NCBI RefSeq assembly: GCF_009905375.1
Contig: NC_133650.1
Coordinates: forward strand, 298,281,957 to 298,345,956
Direction of reading: 5' to 3'
Origin: Apium graveolens
Taxonomy: Eukaryota; Streptophyta; Magnoliopsida; Apiales; Apiaceae
Length of the DNA stretch: 64,000 bases
The notes under the pieces are model-generated. The model did no database searches. It was given only the letters and a program-made list of their open reading frames with translations, and was not told where the DNA came from. The translations under genes were made by a program, and so were the position numbers. Positions within the stretch are counted from its first letter, which is position 1. Each line of letters begins with the position of its first letter. Below are positions 1 to 12,200 of the stretch, piece by piece.

Positions 1-325
1 ACTACTAAATTGTGAGTATTATTTATTATGTACAAACTAACTATCAAATATATATATATATATATATGTATAAACCCCTTAAATATTAAATATGAACTAG
101 TAATATGTGGTATAATTTTTATAAATCTTATGGAAGTTTACCAAAATTTATATAAAATTATATAAAATTATTTAATTAATTAAATTACTTTCAATTATTG
201 CTCCGATTATCTAATTAATCACTGAAATGTACCTCCACTGATGTCGTTTTCCAAATTCGTTTTCCAAATTTTAAAACAATGCATATATAACTAAAAACAA
301 GTATATACAAATAGAAGGAAATTCT
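1..325. other. AT-rich DNA with no recognised gene
   Basis: Strongly A+T-rich sequence with short TA runs. No ORF of useful length, no RNA gene and no terminal repeat is visible. It is the left flank of the Mutator-type candidate that starts at 326. Confidence 0.6.
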
Positions 326-1815
326 ATGGAGACAGTTCTTTTCTTGGAGACCCGAAGACCAAATGTAGCACGTTCATCTATATTTGATCAAACGGTCCAC
401 CTTTTCTTTGTTTTTTATTTTTTCAAACTTGTCATGTTGACCACGTTAATGAGTATATATATTTCTAGGATAATATATACACCTTAACTAAGCAACCAAC
501 AATTTTCTATGTATTGCATAATACATTATACATAGTAAAAATACTATGTTCTACACTGCATATTCTGTATAACAGATTGAAGGATACATGATGTTGCGGT
601 ACAATGCAAAAAAAAAGTGCACATCACATATTTGCATAATTTCAAATAAGTGTATGCAAGGTAGAATGACGCAGAATATGTTTTATATAATGCAAAACAT
701 GTTTATATACAAAACACAAAGTACATAAACAAAGTACTAGATTTAAAAAAACAAGTACAACGTAAGTGCAAAAGGGTTGCAAAATTTTATTAAAAGAAAT
801 TTATCATTATAATTTTTTGTATAGAAGTAAAAGAGGTTAAAAATATTAGATTCATTTTTATATATTCCATTTTCCTCCATTTAAATATTTTTTAATATAT
901 TTAAATAAATAATCTTAAGAATATGATACTGTTGTTGAATATCTATGTTCAAAAATAAAATTATATATAAGAAAATATAAAAAGTGTAGTCCATAATGTA
1001 ATAAAAAAAGATTATGAAAGCAAAATTTGAAAACACATGATCTGTATATATATATGTGTGTGTGTGTGTATTTTATATTTTAATAATTTTTCTTTATTAT
1101 AAAATTGTATATTTTATAACAAAAAATGTTATCAAAAAAATATAAAATCACAATATAATTATATTTTTTTAAGATTTTGATTCTTGATTTTGCACAAAAT
1201 GTTTATCTACAAACTTTATAATTTTTTTAAGTGGATCTTTTTTTTCCCAAATTAACAATTTCACATATTTTTATTATATTATTTTTAATAGAAATAAAAT
1301 ATAATTAATTATAGTTGAGGAAAAATATATGTGGAAAAAACTCCAGCTCTATAATATCTTTTTAAGAGTCAGAATTCAGCAAACAAATAGTTATTTTGTT
1401 CAAAAAAAAACTATTATGTTATGCACAAATCCTAAAACTTGAAAATTAAACATTGTAGTTGAACAGAAGAAAATTACAAATTTCTCGTGAAATTATGTTC
1501 CTCTCGTGAAATTATGTTTCTCTCATGAAAATTAAAATATTGCACCTTCACTCCCGTGACCTTTTAAAATGTTTTGCACTCGATTATTTTTTCATAGTTG
1601 CATAAAAATGTTCTTCTAATCTATTCACAATAAAATATTTATGGATGCTTATTTGAATTTCCTCTAGTTACAGTTGTGTTGGTTATTCATTGGCTCAACA
1701 CATTAATATAGAAAGATAGAAAGTGTCAATACTTTAGTATTTGTCACATAATTATAAAATAATCCGATGGTTGTAGCAGAGGTCTCCAGGGTCTCCAATA
1801 TACATGGGTCTCCAC
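326..1815. mobile_element. Candidate non-autonomous Mutator-type element
   Basis: The left end (about 326-365) and the reverse complement of the right end (about 1775-1815) share a similar terminal pattern: TGGAGAC, then TTGGAGACCC, then a further GAGACC/AAGACC block. Flanks are GGAAATTCT (317-325) and GGAAATCAA (1816-1824), a degenerate 9-bp target-site match (6 of 9), the size expected for Mutator elements. The interior is A+T-rich with no coding capacity, so it would depend on a transposase made elsewhere. An alternative is two unrelated GAGACC-rich stretches. Confidence 0.45.
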
Positions 1816-2078
1816 GGAAATCAAAATATTATAAAAAGAGATAATTTTAACATTAAAAATAAAAAATCAGTTATTTCATGGATGACCCAAGTTGAAGAAT
1901 CAACCAATTTGTTAAAAAAAAGTTAAATTGAAGACCAAAATTTGAATTTTAAAACAAAAATTAAAAAAATACTTACTAATTTGAGCGGATTCGAGAAAGA
2001 TAACATCACAATCGACCTTCCTATAGTTTGCTATGCAAAAATCAATTGAAAGAAAAAACTAGGATTAAAGCTAACCTA

Positions 2079-2420
2079 CAGGGGTGGCAATTTCGGGTTT
2101 GGGTTAGGTTCGTGTAGGGTTGATTTTTTTTTAGTCTGACCCGAACCTGACCCGACCCGAAACGGGTTCAAAAATTGTGATAAGAACCCAATCTGGTAGG
2201 TACCCGGATAACCCGAAATTGACATGTTTGATCCTAAATAACCTGAAATTTAGAATAAACCAATAAAAATTAAAATTTAAAATAATTTAATTTGCAACAT
2301 TGCAAAACTAAAAAAATGATGCTAAACTAACATAATAATTTGAAATGTAATAAACACAATATTACAAATATTTTATAAATAACCAACCATGTATATACAT
2401 ATGTAATATATCTATATATA
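2079..2420 (+). mobile_element. hAT-like terminal region, left part
   Basis: Begins with CAGGGGTGGCAA followed by a run of GGGTT/CGGGTT and CCCGACC units. This start and the subterminal GGGT bias are typical of non-autonomous plant hAT elements. A matching subterminal block (GGGTATTTCGGGTCAACTCG and following, about 30430-30480) lies just beyond the far end of the Mutator-like element, which suggests the larger element landed inside this one. A clean right terminus was not found, so the assignment is tentative. Confidence 0.4.
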
Positions 2421-2477
2421 TAGTCCACATCAAGAGAGAACTTTTTAAAGAGGTCTAGAGAGAACTCTAATCCTGGC
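2421..2477 (+). repeat. MULE left terminal inverted repeat (imperfect)
   Basis: Contains AAGAGAGAAC, then AGAGGTCTAGAGAGAAC. The reverse complement of about 30330-30390 reads CTAGAGAGG, then GGAGGTTTAGAGAGAAC in the same order and similar spacing. I estimate roughly 70% agreement over about 40 bp by eye. Confidence 0.5.
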
Positions 2478-2925
2478 CATCCATTTCATCTAACGGTTAA
2501 AAACAGATAGTGGCATTATTTTAAAATACATAAAATCCAAAGACATTTATTAAGCATTAAAATCTTGTCCATAGACGGTTATAATCTAGAGCCTTTCAAC
2601 CATTATAGACACAGTATACATACAAAACTCACGAATCCAGACATGCAACCAGGAAACAACGATTAGATCTTCAATTTTAAGCTTCAATCGAGATATATTT
2701 GGCTAAATCTCAGTTTAAAACTCAGTAAGCTACGAATCATTCTATTTTATTAAATTTTGAACTATATTTTGAGCATTCGATAATTACGATTCCGTACTAG
2801 ATCAAATTTTGCATCGTTTCTTCATTTTTCAGGTAAAATCCAGCTCAAATCAGATATTTCGGAAATGCTTACTCGATTAGGTACTGTATACTCTGTATAC
2901 TTATATTTTAAACATTTTTGTTGTT

Positions 2926-3431
2926 AATATTCGAAGTTTAATATTATGATTCTGAAATAGATCCAAATTTTGTTTATGTAATTCAATTTATTTAGTGTTT
3001 GTTCTATAATATAATCAACATATGCTTCCGCATATGTATTTTGTGCTCTATGGTGAAAGCACTATTTTTCCTGTTCAATGGAGTGGATATACAGTAGAAT
3101 AATATAAAATATTCGAAGTTTAATATTATGATTCTGAAATAGATCCAAATTTTGTTCATATAATTCAATTTATTTAGTGTTTGTTCTATAATATAATCAA
3201 CATATGCTTCTGCATATGTATTTTGTGCTCTATGGTGAAAGTACTATTTATCCTGTTCAATTGAGTGGATATACAGTAGAATAATATAAAATATTCGAAG
3301 TTTATTATTATGATTCTGAAATAGATCCAAATTGTGTTTATGTAATTCAATTTATTTAGTGTTTGTTCTATAATATAATCAACATATGCTTCTGCATATG
3401 TATTTTGTGCTCTATGGTGAAAGCATTATTT
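2926..3431 (+). repeat. 182-bp tandem repeat, about 2.8 copies
   Basis: The block TCGAAGTTTA recurs at 2931, 3113 and 3295, an exact 182-bp period, and the copies are near-identical by eye. Each full unit ends in a GAGTGGATATACAGTAGAAT segment. A further diverged piece of that segment lies at about 3727-3765, directly in front of the Ulp1-like exon. The array therefore appears to have been built from DNA just upstream of that exon. Confidence 0.9.
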
Positions 3432-3765
3432 GCTTCTGTATATGCTAGATATCTTGATGCTTATCCAGAGAATAGGCCATTTGTAGATGAACTACTTAAT
3501 GTGCATGAGTTCCTGAGGTTAAATGTAGGGTAGATGACGATATTCTGTGATGTGGTGAAAGGAACAAATCCACATTTAGTCTGATTTCTTGATCGAGATC
3601 TTCGAAAGAAACTATCAATAAAATCTAAATAGAGTTACCATCTTTCGTTTCGTCACAATGGCACCACGTACACAACTGTACACAACTCTGGAACCTATTC
3701 GGACATGGGGGCCTGAGTACATACAAACTGTTGAATGGAGTGGATCTACAGTAGAATAATGTAAA
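3432..3765 (+). other. Degenerate 5' region of the Ulp1-like gene
   Basis: A short open stretch at about 3445-3525 reads like former coding sequence (acidic and aromatic, about 25 codons) before hitting a stop. The rest has stops in all frames. The protease His and Asp residues would be expected upstream of the Cys segment, but no clear counterpart is visible here. Confidence 0.35.
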
Positions 3766-3769
3766 TATA

Positions 3770-4352
3770 TTGTTCAACATTAGATTTGTCAAGAATATTT
3801 ACAAAGAGGATGGAAGGGTTGGAGCTGAAGCAGTAGTCAAATATCCGTTTGGGATTCCAAAAGTCCCACAACAAACAGATGGTTCAAAATGTGGGCAGTA
3901 TGTTCTGTATTACATATATAAATTCTTAATGTGCTATCCACAAAATTACAATTGGGAAGAATATTATCCAGGATTTGTAAGTGGATTACAAATAATGTAA
4001 TTGTTTTTTTAATTACTACACTGTATTTAATTTGGTTTCTTATTTTGTTAAAAACAGATGAATGAGAATTGGTTCAAAAGTGATGATGTAGATGAATTTT
4101 CTAAAAATTTACCATCAATGTTTGAGACTATGCTGAAGGAAACTGAAGACGCAGAGGATGATGATGAAGATATTCAAGTAATTAATATTAGAGATATTTC
4201 AAAGAAGAAAGAGAACAATGATAATGAGAGTAATTTTCAATTACCTCATGTTTCTGGTATTTGCAATATTGAACAAAGTGAGGCACTCATGGCTTTATGT
4301 ATATATACCCCAGAAAGTTCTCAAGACAAAACTAGACCAACTGTACAACCAT
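3770..4352 (+). pseudogene. Ulp1/SENP-like cysteine protease, C-terminal catalytic fragment
   Basis: Ulp1-family (peptidase C48) enzymes cleave SUMO-like modifiers. The first block contains VPQQTDGSKCGQYVLYYI, which holds the oxyanion-hole Gln and the nucleophile Cys in the family pattern Q-x-(D/N)-x-x-x-CG. A GT-AG intron (3977-4057, 81 bp) joins PGF to MNENWFKSDDV, which matches the usual family ending of a Tyr-Pro-x-Phe segment followed by a W-F segment. After the domain the exon becomes acidic and ends at a GT donor at 4353. The N-terminal half of the catalytic domain (His and Asp of the triad) is not recognisable, so the fragment is probably inactive. It sits inside the MULE, upstream of exons that normally precede the protease in related transposon genes. 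Confidence 0.75.
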
Positions 4353-4434
4353 GTAAGAATTAAAATTTTCAATTACTAGCATCAGAAGTACATAATAGCC
4401 TTACTAACATTTATATTTCAATATTTGTTTACAG

Positions 4435-5812
4435 CTGAAGAAGAGCATAAATTTAATGAGGAGTCGTTGAAAGAGATTAGAAAGTTTGAATTCGAGCATA
4501 AGAAAAAGAAAATTAGAATCAAAGTGAGGGCACAACGAAACTTAAGTGACTCAGAGGTTCATTATGCACCCTTTTTCTTAAATATATTGTAAAAAAATTC
4601 ATTGGACAAAAATGAATTGTATTGTGTTAATATGTAAACTATTTAAATGTATTGTAAGATAATGGCATTGTTCTGGAAGATTTGTTATTTGCTGAAGGGG
4701 GAGAAGAATTAAGTCCGAAGATTGTAAAAGATTTTCCAAAAGATGATGAAGTAAAGAACTCGGTGGAGGAAATTTTAGACATAAATGTTGAAGTAATTTT
4801 TATAACCTTCTATTGACTGCATATAAAATCACATGACTTTTAATAATATATTTTATGATGTTTTTTCATTCTATCAGGCTAGAAAAAATAAAGGAAAAAG
4901 AAAGAAAAGAGGCACTTATGTCGGTACAATGCCAGAACGAAGATCACCGAGGCTAATGACTCCAATTAACAGAGCACATAATGAAGAAATAAAAATTCCA
5001 GTAAGAAGCATCTATGTCATATCTTAATGACATTTATGATAATATCAATTGTATTGACACAGTTTGTTTACTTCAATTAGTTTAGGTTTTTTAAGAATAT
5101 ATAGTTTACTTTCATTTCTTAGTTGTGATAAAGCTTATGATAACAACACTTTTATTGATGTTATATATTTTTTCATGTAGTTTGTGATAAAAGATATAGG
5201 ATTGTACTTTTAGTTGTTAATGATGTCGTCATAATACTGAATGGTACATATATAGGTCATATTTTATTATGAATCTAAAATTATATATTAAAAAACTTTT
5301 TGCTTGTTTATTGTGTATCAGAGTCGCGGATGTGTAGAAAAGAAAAAGGAATGTCCATTTGAAACTGATAGTGATTTTGAAAAGACTCCTCCAAGAAAAT
5401 CAGGCAGAAAAGAAAGAAGGACAAACATAAAAGAAAGAATTGAGAGAAGTAAAGCCACTTGTGATGAGGTATTCAATAATTTAATACGTAAATTAATAGT
5501 GCTTTAACTCTGACGTTTTCTATTAGTTGATTAAAAAATGTTAGTATACCTTTAAGTTATGTACTTTACATTTTTCCTATTATTCTTCTATTAGGCTGAA
5601 CCTGCAGGGGTATCAAGAGGTAATACAAAAAAACAACAAAGGCAAAAGAATGAAGCAAAAAAAAGAAGAAAAACTCCTATGCATGTACTTTATATTTATG
5701 TTCTTTTACAGAAGCTAGTATTCTCATGTTCCTATGGCAACTTTGATATCAGTCAGGATGAATATAATACAGATTTTGTACGACTAAATATTGATTTTTT
5801 TTGTTCTTTCAG
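4435..5812 (+). pseudogene. Lys/Glu-rich exon series of the Ulp1-like gene
   Basis: Several short open blocks begin just after an AG acceptor and end at a GT donor: 4435-4556, about 4670-4790, about 4879-5000, about 5322-5468 and about 5595-5690. They encode highly charged, Lys/Arg/Glu-rich peptides (for example a KKRG segment, an MPERRSPRL segment and KKSGRKERR-like basic clusters) with no recognised fold. Such basic tracts could serve as nuclear localisation signals, but that is inference. Introns are short and A+T-rich. Whether these exons belong to the protease fragment upstream or start a second gene cannot be decided from sequence alone. Confidence 0.5.
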
Positions 5813-6730
5813 GCTGAATATACAAAGGCAAAGAAACAAAGATGTGAAGAATTTGGTAAAGAATCAGAAGATGTACCAGAAGAAAAGCCAAAAATATTAT
5901 TGGTAAGAGCTTATTTGTCAACGTTCTCAAAAGTTATAAGTGGACTTTCAAAAGATCAAAAGAAATGGGTGACGAAGGTTGGATTTGGTCCACTACTATC
6001 ATTTGAGTTGAGAACCATACCTCGTGAGATTGGAGTCAATGTATTATGATGGTATGACCACAATGACTCTAGAATGCTTTTCCCTAATAATAAAAGCATC
6101 AAGGTGGATGAGGAAGATGTAAATTTGGCTTTGGAACTGCCAAGAGGTGAACAAGTTATTCAATTTGAGAAGGATAGATCTGTATATAACAAATAGAGGG
6201 CACAATTTAACAAGAAGAGGATAACTGAGTTGATGGTGGCTAATGCAATTGGAATGTCCACAGAAGCTGATGAGAAATTCAAACAAAATTCCATGGTCCT
6301 CATGACAAATCTGTTCATAAGGACGGATAAGACTGCAAATGTCAGCCAATATGCACTCGGATTCAAAGGAAATTATGAAAATGCAAAAAGCTTCAATTGG
6401 TGCAAACCAGTTTTAGATAATATCAAGGAAGCACATGAGTCATGATGGAAGAATCCACATTCACAATACTATACGGGTTCACTTGTCTTCCTTCTCGTAA
6501 TTAAAATACTAAAATGTTCTCCCATCATGACATATTATTTATAAATGATCTAATTTCTGTTTGGTTTTATATTTCAGTTTCTTTACCTCGATCGAACAAA
6601 ACATGAACGAATAATTGCAGAATGGACACTACCACCATTCACTGGATGGAAGACATCTTTAATTGCAAACCGAAGCAAAGCTGAAATGTATGATGTTAGT
6701 TTTGGAAATGGACAAACTGTAAGTTCAATT
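5813..6730 (+). pseudogene. Plant transposon domain (Ulp1-associated N-terminal module), broken
   Basis: The reading frame contains LSKDQKKWVTKVGFGPLL, then a block on an LP-R-G segment and NWCKPVLDNIKEA, and resumes after an intron with FLYLDRTKHERIIAEW. This order matches the uncharacterised module that precedes the Ulp1 protease in many plant transposon genes. Three in-frame stops interrupt it: TGA at 6047-6049, TAG at 6194-6196 and TGA at 6443-6445. All lie in one frame, with homologous-looking sequence continuing after each, so they are nonsense changes rather than introns. A GT-AG intron spans about 6500-6576. The product, if any, would be non-functional. The domain has no established biochemical activity. 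Confidence 0.65.
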
Positions 6731-6823
6731 TAGAATTGAACGTATAATTCAATAACTAGCTTTTATGTTCTAAAAGTTTATTATAAAATAAAGAGTACTT
6801 TATTTAGTGCTTTATATTTGCAG

Positions 6824-8914
6824 GTTGAAAAATTCAAGACACAAAACAAAGAAGGGGAATATATTATGAAGAATACTTTATCTGATCAAGATCAATTAAC
6901 TGATAAAAAAGATAATGACCCAAGTACAGTACATCTTGATAACCAAACTGAGGTATACAAAAATAAATTTCAATTACATTATAGAATCAAAAATTAACAT
7001 TTTAAATTTCAATTTATAATTTTTTTGTATAAAATGATAATAGGTGTTTGACAATATTCATGTTGATGAGAAAAATGAAGATCAGCAGCAGAGATTCAAA
7101 ATAGATCATATTGACATTGTTGAGGAATTTATCAACAAGGTGAATTATCTTATCAAATATTTTCTATTTCTCTGTATAACGTATATACAATGCCTGTAAT
7201 ATATTATGGAATATTCCCAGTGGCACCATACTATGAAATCTGAAGTGTAGTATAAGATTCTATACAGGGATTGTAGTCTAAAATGTTCGTAATATAAGAG
7301 TCAAGTTACTTTGTACTAGAGCAACAGTCATGGTTGATAACTGACTCGCTACAAATCAGGTTTGCTCCTGCAGAACATCTTGCATTCTGCAATAGAAATA
7401 ACTGATATGAAGATCTCGTTTACACACTTTCCTGAGTTTAAAATATACTAGGACCCAGGCAGACTATTTCCCTAAAGCCTCTTTTTCATATAAATATATA
7501 TTTTAGCTCTTCTAAATGGAAACATATAACACATTCTTTTTAAACCTTCTTTTTCCAAAAATTCAGAAAGTTTACATAGGTTGGTTGAGTCACGAGTGCA
7601 AGGAGACAGAGAGTGGTATAATTTTTTAGGCGGCCGTACTAAAACTAACTATATCTCAAAGCAGGATAACACATCGTGTATTATTAGAAAATCTTTTGGT
7701 TGAGAGATTTATATAGCAATAGCACCAATTTGATAATATTAAGTAATTTGATAATATAGCTTACCATTGTGATATTACGTACATGCATAACTGTTTAATA
7801 GAATGTACATCGCATGGGTCAACATAAGGAATGTTCTCTAGCAATAAAGCTTAATGAAGATCTGACTTATTAACAAGAATCGCATGTACTAAAATGTTAA
7901 GCGTGATGATGTTTACATACACACCTACATAGGTCATAGTACATAAACACTAACCTTTTGCATGTGAAGTATGACATCCATAGATGTCTAGTTATATGCA
8001 ATTAGCTCTTTTGCATAAGTTAATGGAGAATCGAGATATCAAGTTACTGTTAGAATGGTGGCATCAATAAAATTTTTTGATACCATTCACTAGACCTAAT
8101 GTATCTTAAAGCATTCACTGACAAGAAGTAAGTATTTTTAGATCTTCTCATACCTGCGTGATTGTGTCAGATACCAATCTCTGTTCTGAACGTATGCAAT
8201 TCTACTTATCATGATTATAATATGCAGTTATACTAATTTTTGAATATATACACGGGTCAGTTGTTTCGATTCTAATTTATAAGTGTTGCTTGGTTTTTTA
8301 ATTGTACCAGCGAGCGTGGCTACCAGTATTAAGCATTACTAATAAAGTATTAAGCATTCGTGTATATGTACTCGATTATGTACATGTAATAGTACCTTTT
8401 TTAATCATTCTGTAGTACATAATTGACATTGTTTACAATATCTAATATTTAGTACATGACTGCAAGGGACTAATATGCTTATTTTACATTACTTACTGTA
8501 CAAGAATTTGAAGTAAAACAATATTTGGAGAACTCCAAAAGAAACAATTCAAGGAGTAAGGTCAAGCCTCTTCATTTCAGATGAAGAGTTGATTGACAGT
8601 GATATTATGTCAAATGCAAAGGAAATTGAAAAAAATCATACTAACAATGACATTATCACGGAGCAGGTACAATGTGGTTGTAAGTTTGATTTATAATTTT
8701 TTTTGTATTTTACATAATTGTGCAATTTAAATTGTTTCTTTTTATGGAACTAGGAAATGATATCACAACTTGAGGTGGAATTAACTTAAATGGAGTAAAT
8801 CCATGAAAAAATCAAGAAAAGCTTGAAACAAACAAACACAATTTTCCCAAATAGCGAAAAGTGGAAAGAGCTTCAAGAAAAGTTTTCCAAAATAAGTGGA
8901 GCTGCAGATAAAAG
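6824..8914 (+). pseudogene. Acidic and coiled-coil exons of the Ulp1-like gene
   Basis: Exon-like blocks lie at 6824-6952, about 7045-7140, about 8520-8667 and 8754-8914, each bounded by AG/GT. They encode acidic, Asn/Asp/Glu-rich peptides, and the last is helical and Lys-rich. A TAA in the last block (LT-stop-ME) breaks the frame. The gap 7141-8519 is an unusually long intron (about 1.4 kb) with no coding signal or clear terminal repeats; it could hide an old insertion. The final exon of the gene lies 16.5 kb downstream at 25424-25558, beyond the Sirevirus insertion. Confidence 0.5.
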
Positions 8915-9150
8915 GTATAACAAATAATTAAAATAATACAAAAATTTGTATGGAAGCCTTGCTACAATTCATCCTTGATTCAAGTACTATTAATCTTAAA
9001 TTTTATTAATCAAATAAACTTTGTTTTTCTCAATTTCCAATATTTTTTTTTCTTATTAGATATATATCGAATATGTAGTTGCATTTTTGTCAAATTAGAT
9101 TCTTATGTTTATACATGATTAAAATGTAACTCTTATGTTTATATCAATTT
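8915..9150 (+). other. Intron of the Ulp1-like gene, left part
   Basis: A+T-rich intron sequence that follows the GT donor at 8915. It ends in a 30-bp segment (9121-9150) that is repeated exactly at 9250-9279 across the filler region, where Sirevirus A sequence begins. Confidence 0.55.
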
Positions 9151-9249
9151 TAATAAATCTGTATAAAAGGTAGTTATATGCCTTGTCAAATATGCCTTGT
9201 CAGACTTGTCAAGAGTAGTTATAATCTAGCTTTTATTCTAGTAGTTAAT
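9151..9249. other. Patchwork filler DNA at the truncated end of Sirevirus A
   Basis: This stretch is made of short copies of DNA from both sides: 14 bp at 9165-9178 equals 9365-9378, 20 bp at 9187-9206 equals 9315-9334, and 13 bp at 9215-9227 equals 9370-9382. A TCTAGCTTTT piece near 9225 recurs near 9282. It is enclosed by an exact 30-bp direct repeat (9121-9150 and 9250-9279). The expected 3' LTR and polypurine tract of element A are absent here. Confidence 0.8.
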
Positions 9250-9269
9250 AAAATGTAACTCTTATGTTT

Positions 9270-12200
9270 ATATCAATTTATTCTAGCTTTTCTTATGTCC
9301 TGATCTAGTCTGATCAAATATGCCTTGTCAGACTCAAGATTGAATTCCACAGCTTTATAGCCCAAAAAGGTAGTTATAATCTTAGCAGAGTTAGGCTTCA
9401 TCTCGATAATATCACCCTTGTGATCTTTGTACTTGGGACAGTATATGCTGTCATACTTTATAGAATAAAGCTTCTTCTGTCTCTAAATTTGAGTCTTCAA
9501 ATAATTTGCAGCACTATCTGTTAATTTGTTCTTCACTTGAAGTAAGAATAGAACATGTTCTAGTTCCTCATAATACTTCAGTGGTATAGCATTCTGCCTA
9601 ATATGGTATACCCTTCCATCTGTCATAAAATATAACAAGATGTGTTCTTTCAAGAAGGTATGGTAAACCATCTGTACAGATTCAAGCTGATTCAATCTTT
9701 CAGGAGTTGCTCCAACACCTGGTTCACTTAAAGAAGTTGGATCATTGGTTGTGTTCTGTATTCTTCTTTCATCAGCACTACCCAATCCAGATTTATCTCT
9801 TGCTTCTTTTCCTGTAACCACTCTTGCTTAAAAACCACTTGTTGCAGTCTTCAAAGGTTGAGTCTGTTTAGCTTTGGTGAATCCTGGTAGGAGTAACTTT
9901 AAAGGTTTAACATGAGCAATGTCAGAGGTTTCCTTTTCCTTATCTTCTGATATCAAGCCAACTTGAGCTATGCCAGAGGTTGCTTGCTTCATTGTCATAT
10001 CAGAACTTACTATATCTTGACTCTGAACAACTTGAGCCATGTCAGAGGTTGTTTGAGAAATCTTCCTTTGTATCAGAGTAAGACTAGCATCTTCATCAGA
10101 TATTTCTTCATCCATAAATGGCACATAAACCTTTACAGGTTCATCAACTTTTTCCTTGCCCTTGGACCTTGGATCTATCTCCATTTGTGATTTGGCCTTG
10201 GTTGCCTCGGGATTTGTCCTTTCTTTTATCACAATGCCTTTAGCCTTAGGAAGTTTCTTTTCACCAACAAAAGCTTTAGATTTGGAATTGACTTTTTCTA
10301 ACTTAAGTCTAGCTTCTTCTTCCTTTAGACTCTCAAAGTCCATTCCTGGATTTTCTTTCAGAAATAACTGTCTTGAAATTTCCTCATCAAGTTCCAGATG
10401 CTCATTAGAACTTATCCTTTTACCAGTATCAGAACTTATTCTTCTCCCAGTATCAGAACTTGTTCTTTGACTTGTAGTTCCAGCTTTGCTTGATGAGAAA
10501 CCTTTACCTTGACCATGATCTCCACCCATTCCAGAGTTTCCCTTGTCATCTTTTTCATCATCCTTTCCCTTCAGTGTCTTAACAGTTTTGCATTTGGACT
10601 TAATTACTTTCTCTCCCTTTTTGGCATCAGCAGGTAAAAGAAGAGAGAGAAGAAATTCCACTGAGGATTGGATTTTATTGAGTTGATTTTGATGAGAAGC
10701 TTGATTCTTCAAAATTTCATCAATCTGAGATTGTTGCTTCTCTTGGGTTTTCTCAGTGTACTCAATTCTATCAAAAGTAGGTTTGAAAAACCATTCCTTG
10801 TCCAGCTTGGCAACCATATCTTGCTGATTGATAGATTCTTGAATTTTGTCCACATTGTCCTGAGTTACAGATTGTTGACCTTGAAGGTGTCTTGTACTGA
10901 GTGCAGTAACTCTTAGCTGTGTCTTGAAATCATCATTGACTAGCATCTCATCAGCTTTTGCCAAGTGCTCAGCAAGTATAGTTGAAGAAGGAACAAAAGT
11001 AACTTTGTTCCATTCCTTAATCCACTCCCTTCCTCTAGGAGTTTCACTCCAAGGTACTGGTGCATCTCCTCTAACAAACTTTTTAACAAGATCAGCTTTT
11101 GAAGGAGCATGTGGAGGTGCATGTCCTGATGGACCAGCTGCATCAGCATCAACATTGACAGCAGCTTCACCAGTAAGTTCAATATTAGCAGCATCAGAAA
11201 TTATAGAATCAGCATCATCACCTTCCTCTGATAAAAGAATAGTATGAGAGGCTATTGATACTTCAACATCATCCTCTAAGTGCTGATCTCCAACTAAGTT
11301 CTGATCAACAGCCAAACCTTGATGCCCACCTAAATTCTGATTTTCATCATCCAGATTCAGAATTGGTGTAGAAGGAATATCTTCATTAAAATCAGCATCT
11401 ATAATTGGTGTTGTTGGTGGAGTGATTTGAGTTGGTGGGGTGATTTGAGTTGGTGGAGCTTCTAGATACAAAACCTGAGGTACGTCCAAGTTATGAATGT
11501 CAATTTCATCACTTGGCCCCTGGTTATCAGCATGTACTGGAGATAGTTGAGGTGTTGGAATATGAGTTGTTTTTGGCTCATGAAGTGGAGAGTGATGAGT
11601 TGCATGAAGGTCTGGATCAGCACTTGGAGAATTGTGAGCTTCAACAGGGTCTTGTGAGATCAGAGATTCCTGACCCCCTTAGCTGCTGCTTCCATTCGTT
11701 TACCAGAATCTACAGGCCTTTTTGCTAATGTTTTAAATCATTTAGCTTTTGAGGAGACTGTAGGATCTGCATCATCAGAATTAATTGTTCTAGGCCTTTT
11801 GAGGGACTTAGAACTCCCAGTCGCTGTATCTTTCTGAGAAGAGACTTTCTCAGCTGCAGAAACAACAGATTCTATAGGTTGAACCTGTGCCTCATCATCT
11901 GGTTCATCTCTCAAGATGATCCTCCTTCTTTTCTGCTGTGAAATTTTCTTAGATCTTGATGTTGTTGTTCTAGCAAAAGAAGGTTGCATTGGATGTGCTG
12001 AAGGTTGAGATGACTGTGATGGTTTGAATTATGTCCTGATGGAGGGTTGAGTAGGTTGAGGTTGAGAAGGTTGAGGTGTTTATGTAGATGTGGTATGTTC
12101 TGATGGCTGTTATGATGGCTGGGATGTGTTGGTGGGTTGAACATTAGGGTAAACAGATATGTAGGTTTGAGGATCAGCATTTACCGGTATCTATTTCTCT

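Noticed and set aside
7141..8519. Separate transposon inside the long intron
   Set aside because: No terminal repeats, target duplication or coding sequence could be found, so it is left as an intron.
10156..11728. Plus-strand ORFs opposite the accessory ORF of element A (and similar shadows opposite gag, pol and element C)
   Set aside because: They are antisense shadows of real minus-strand frames with no family resemblance.
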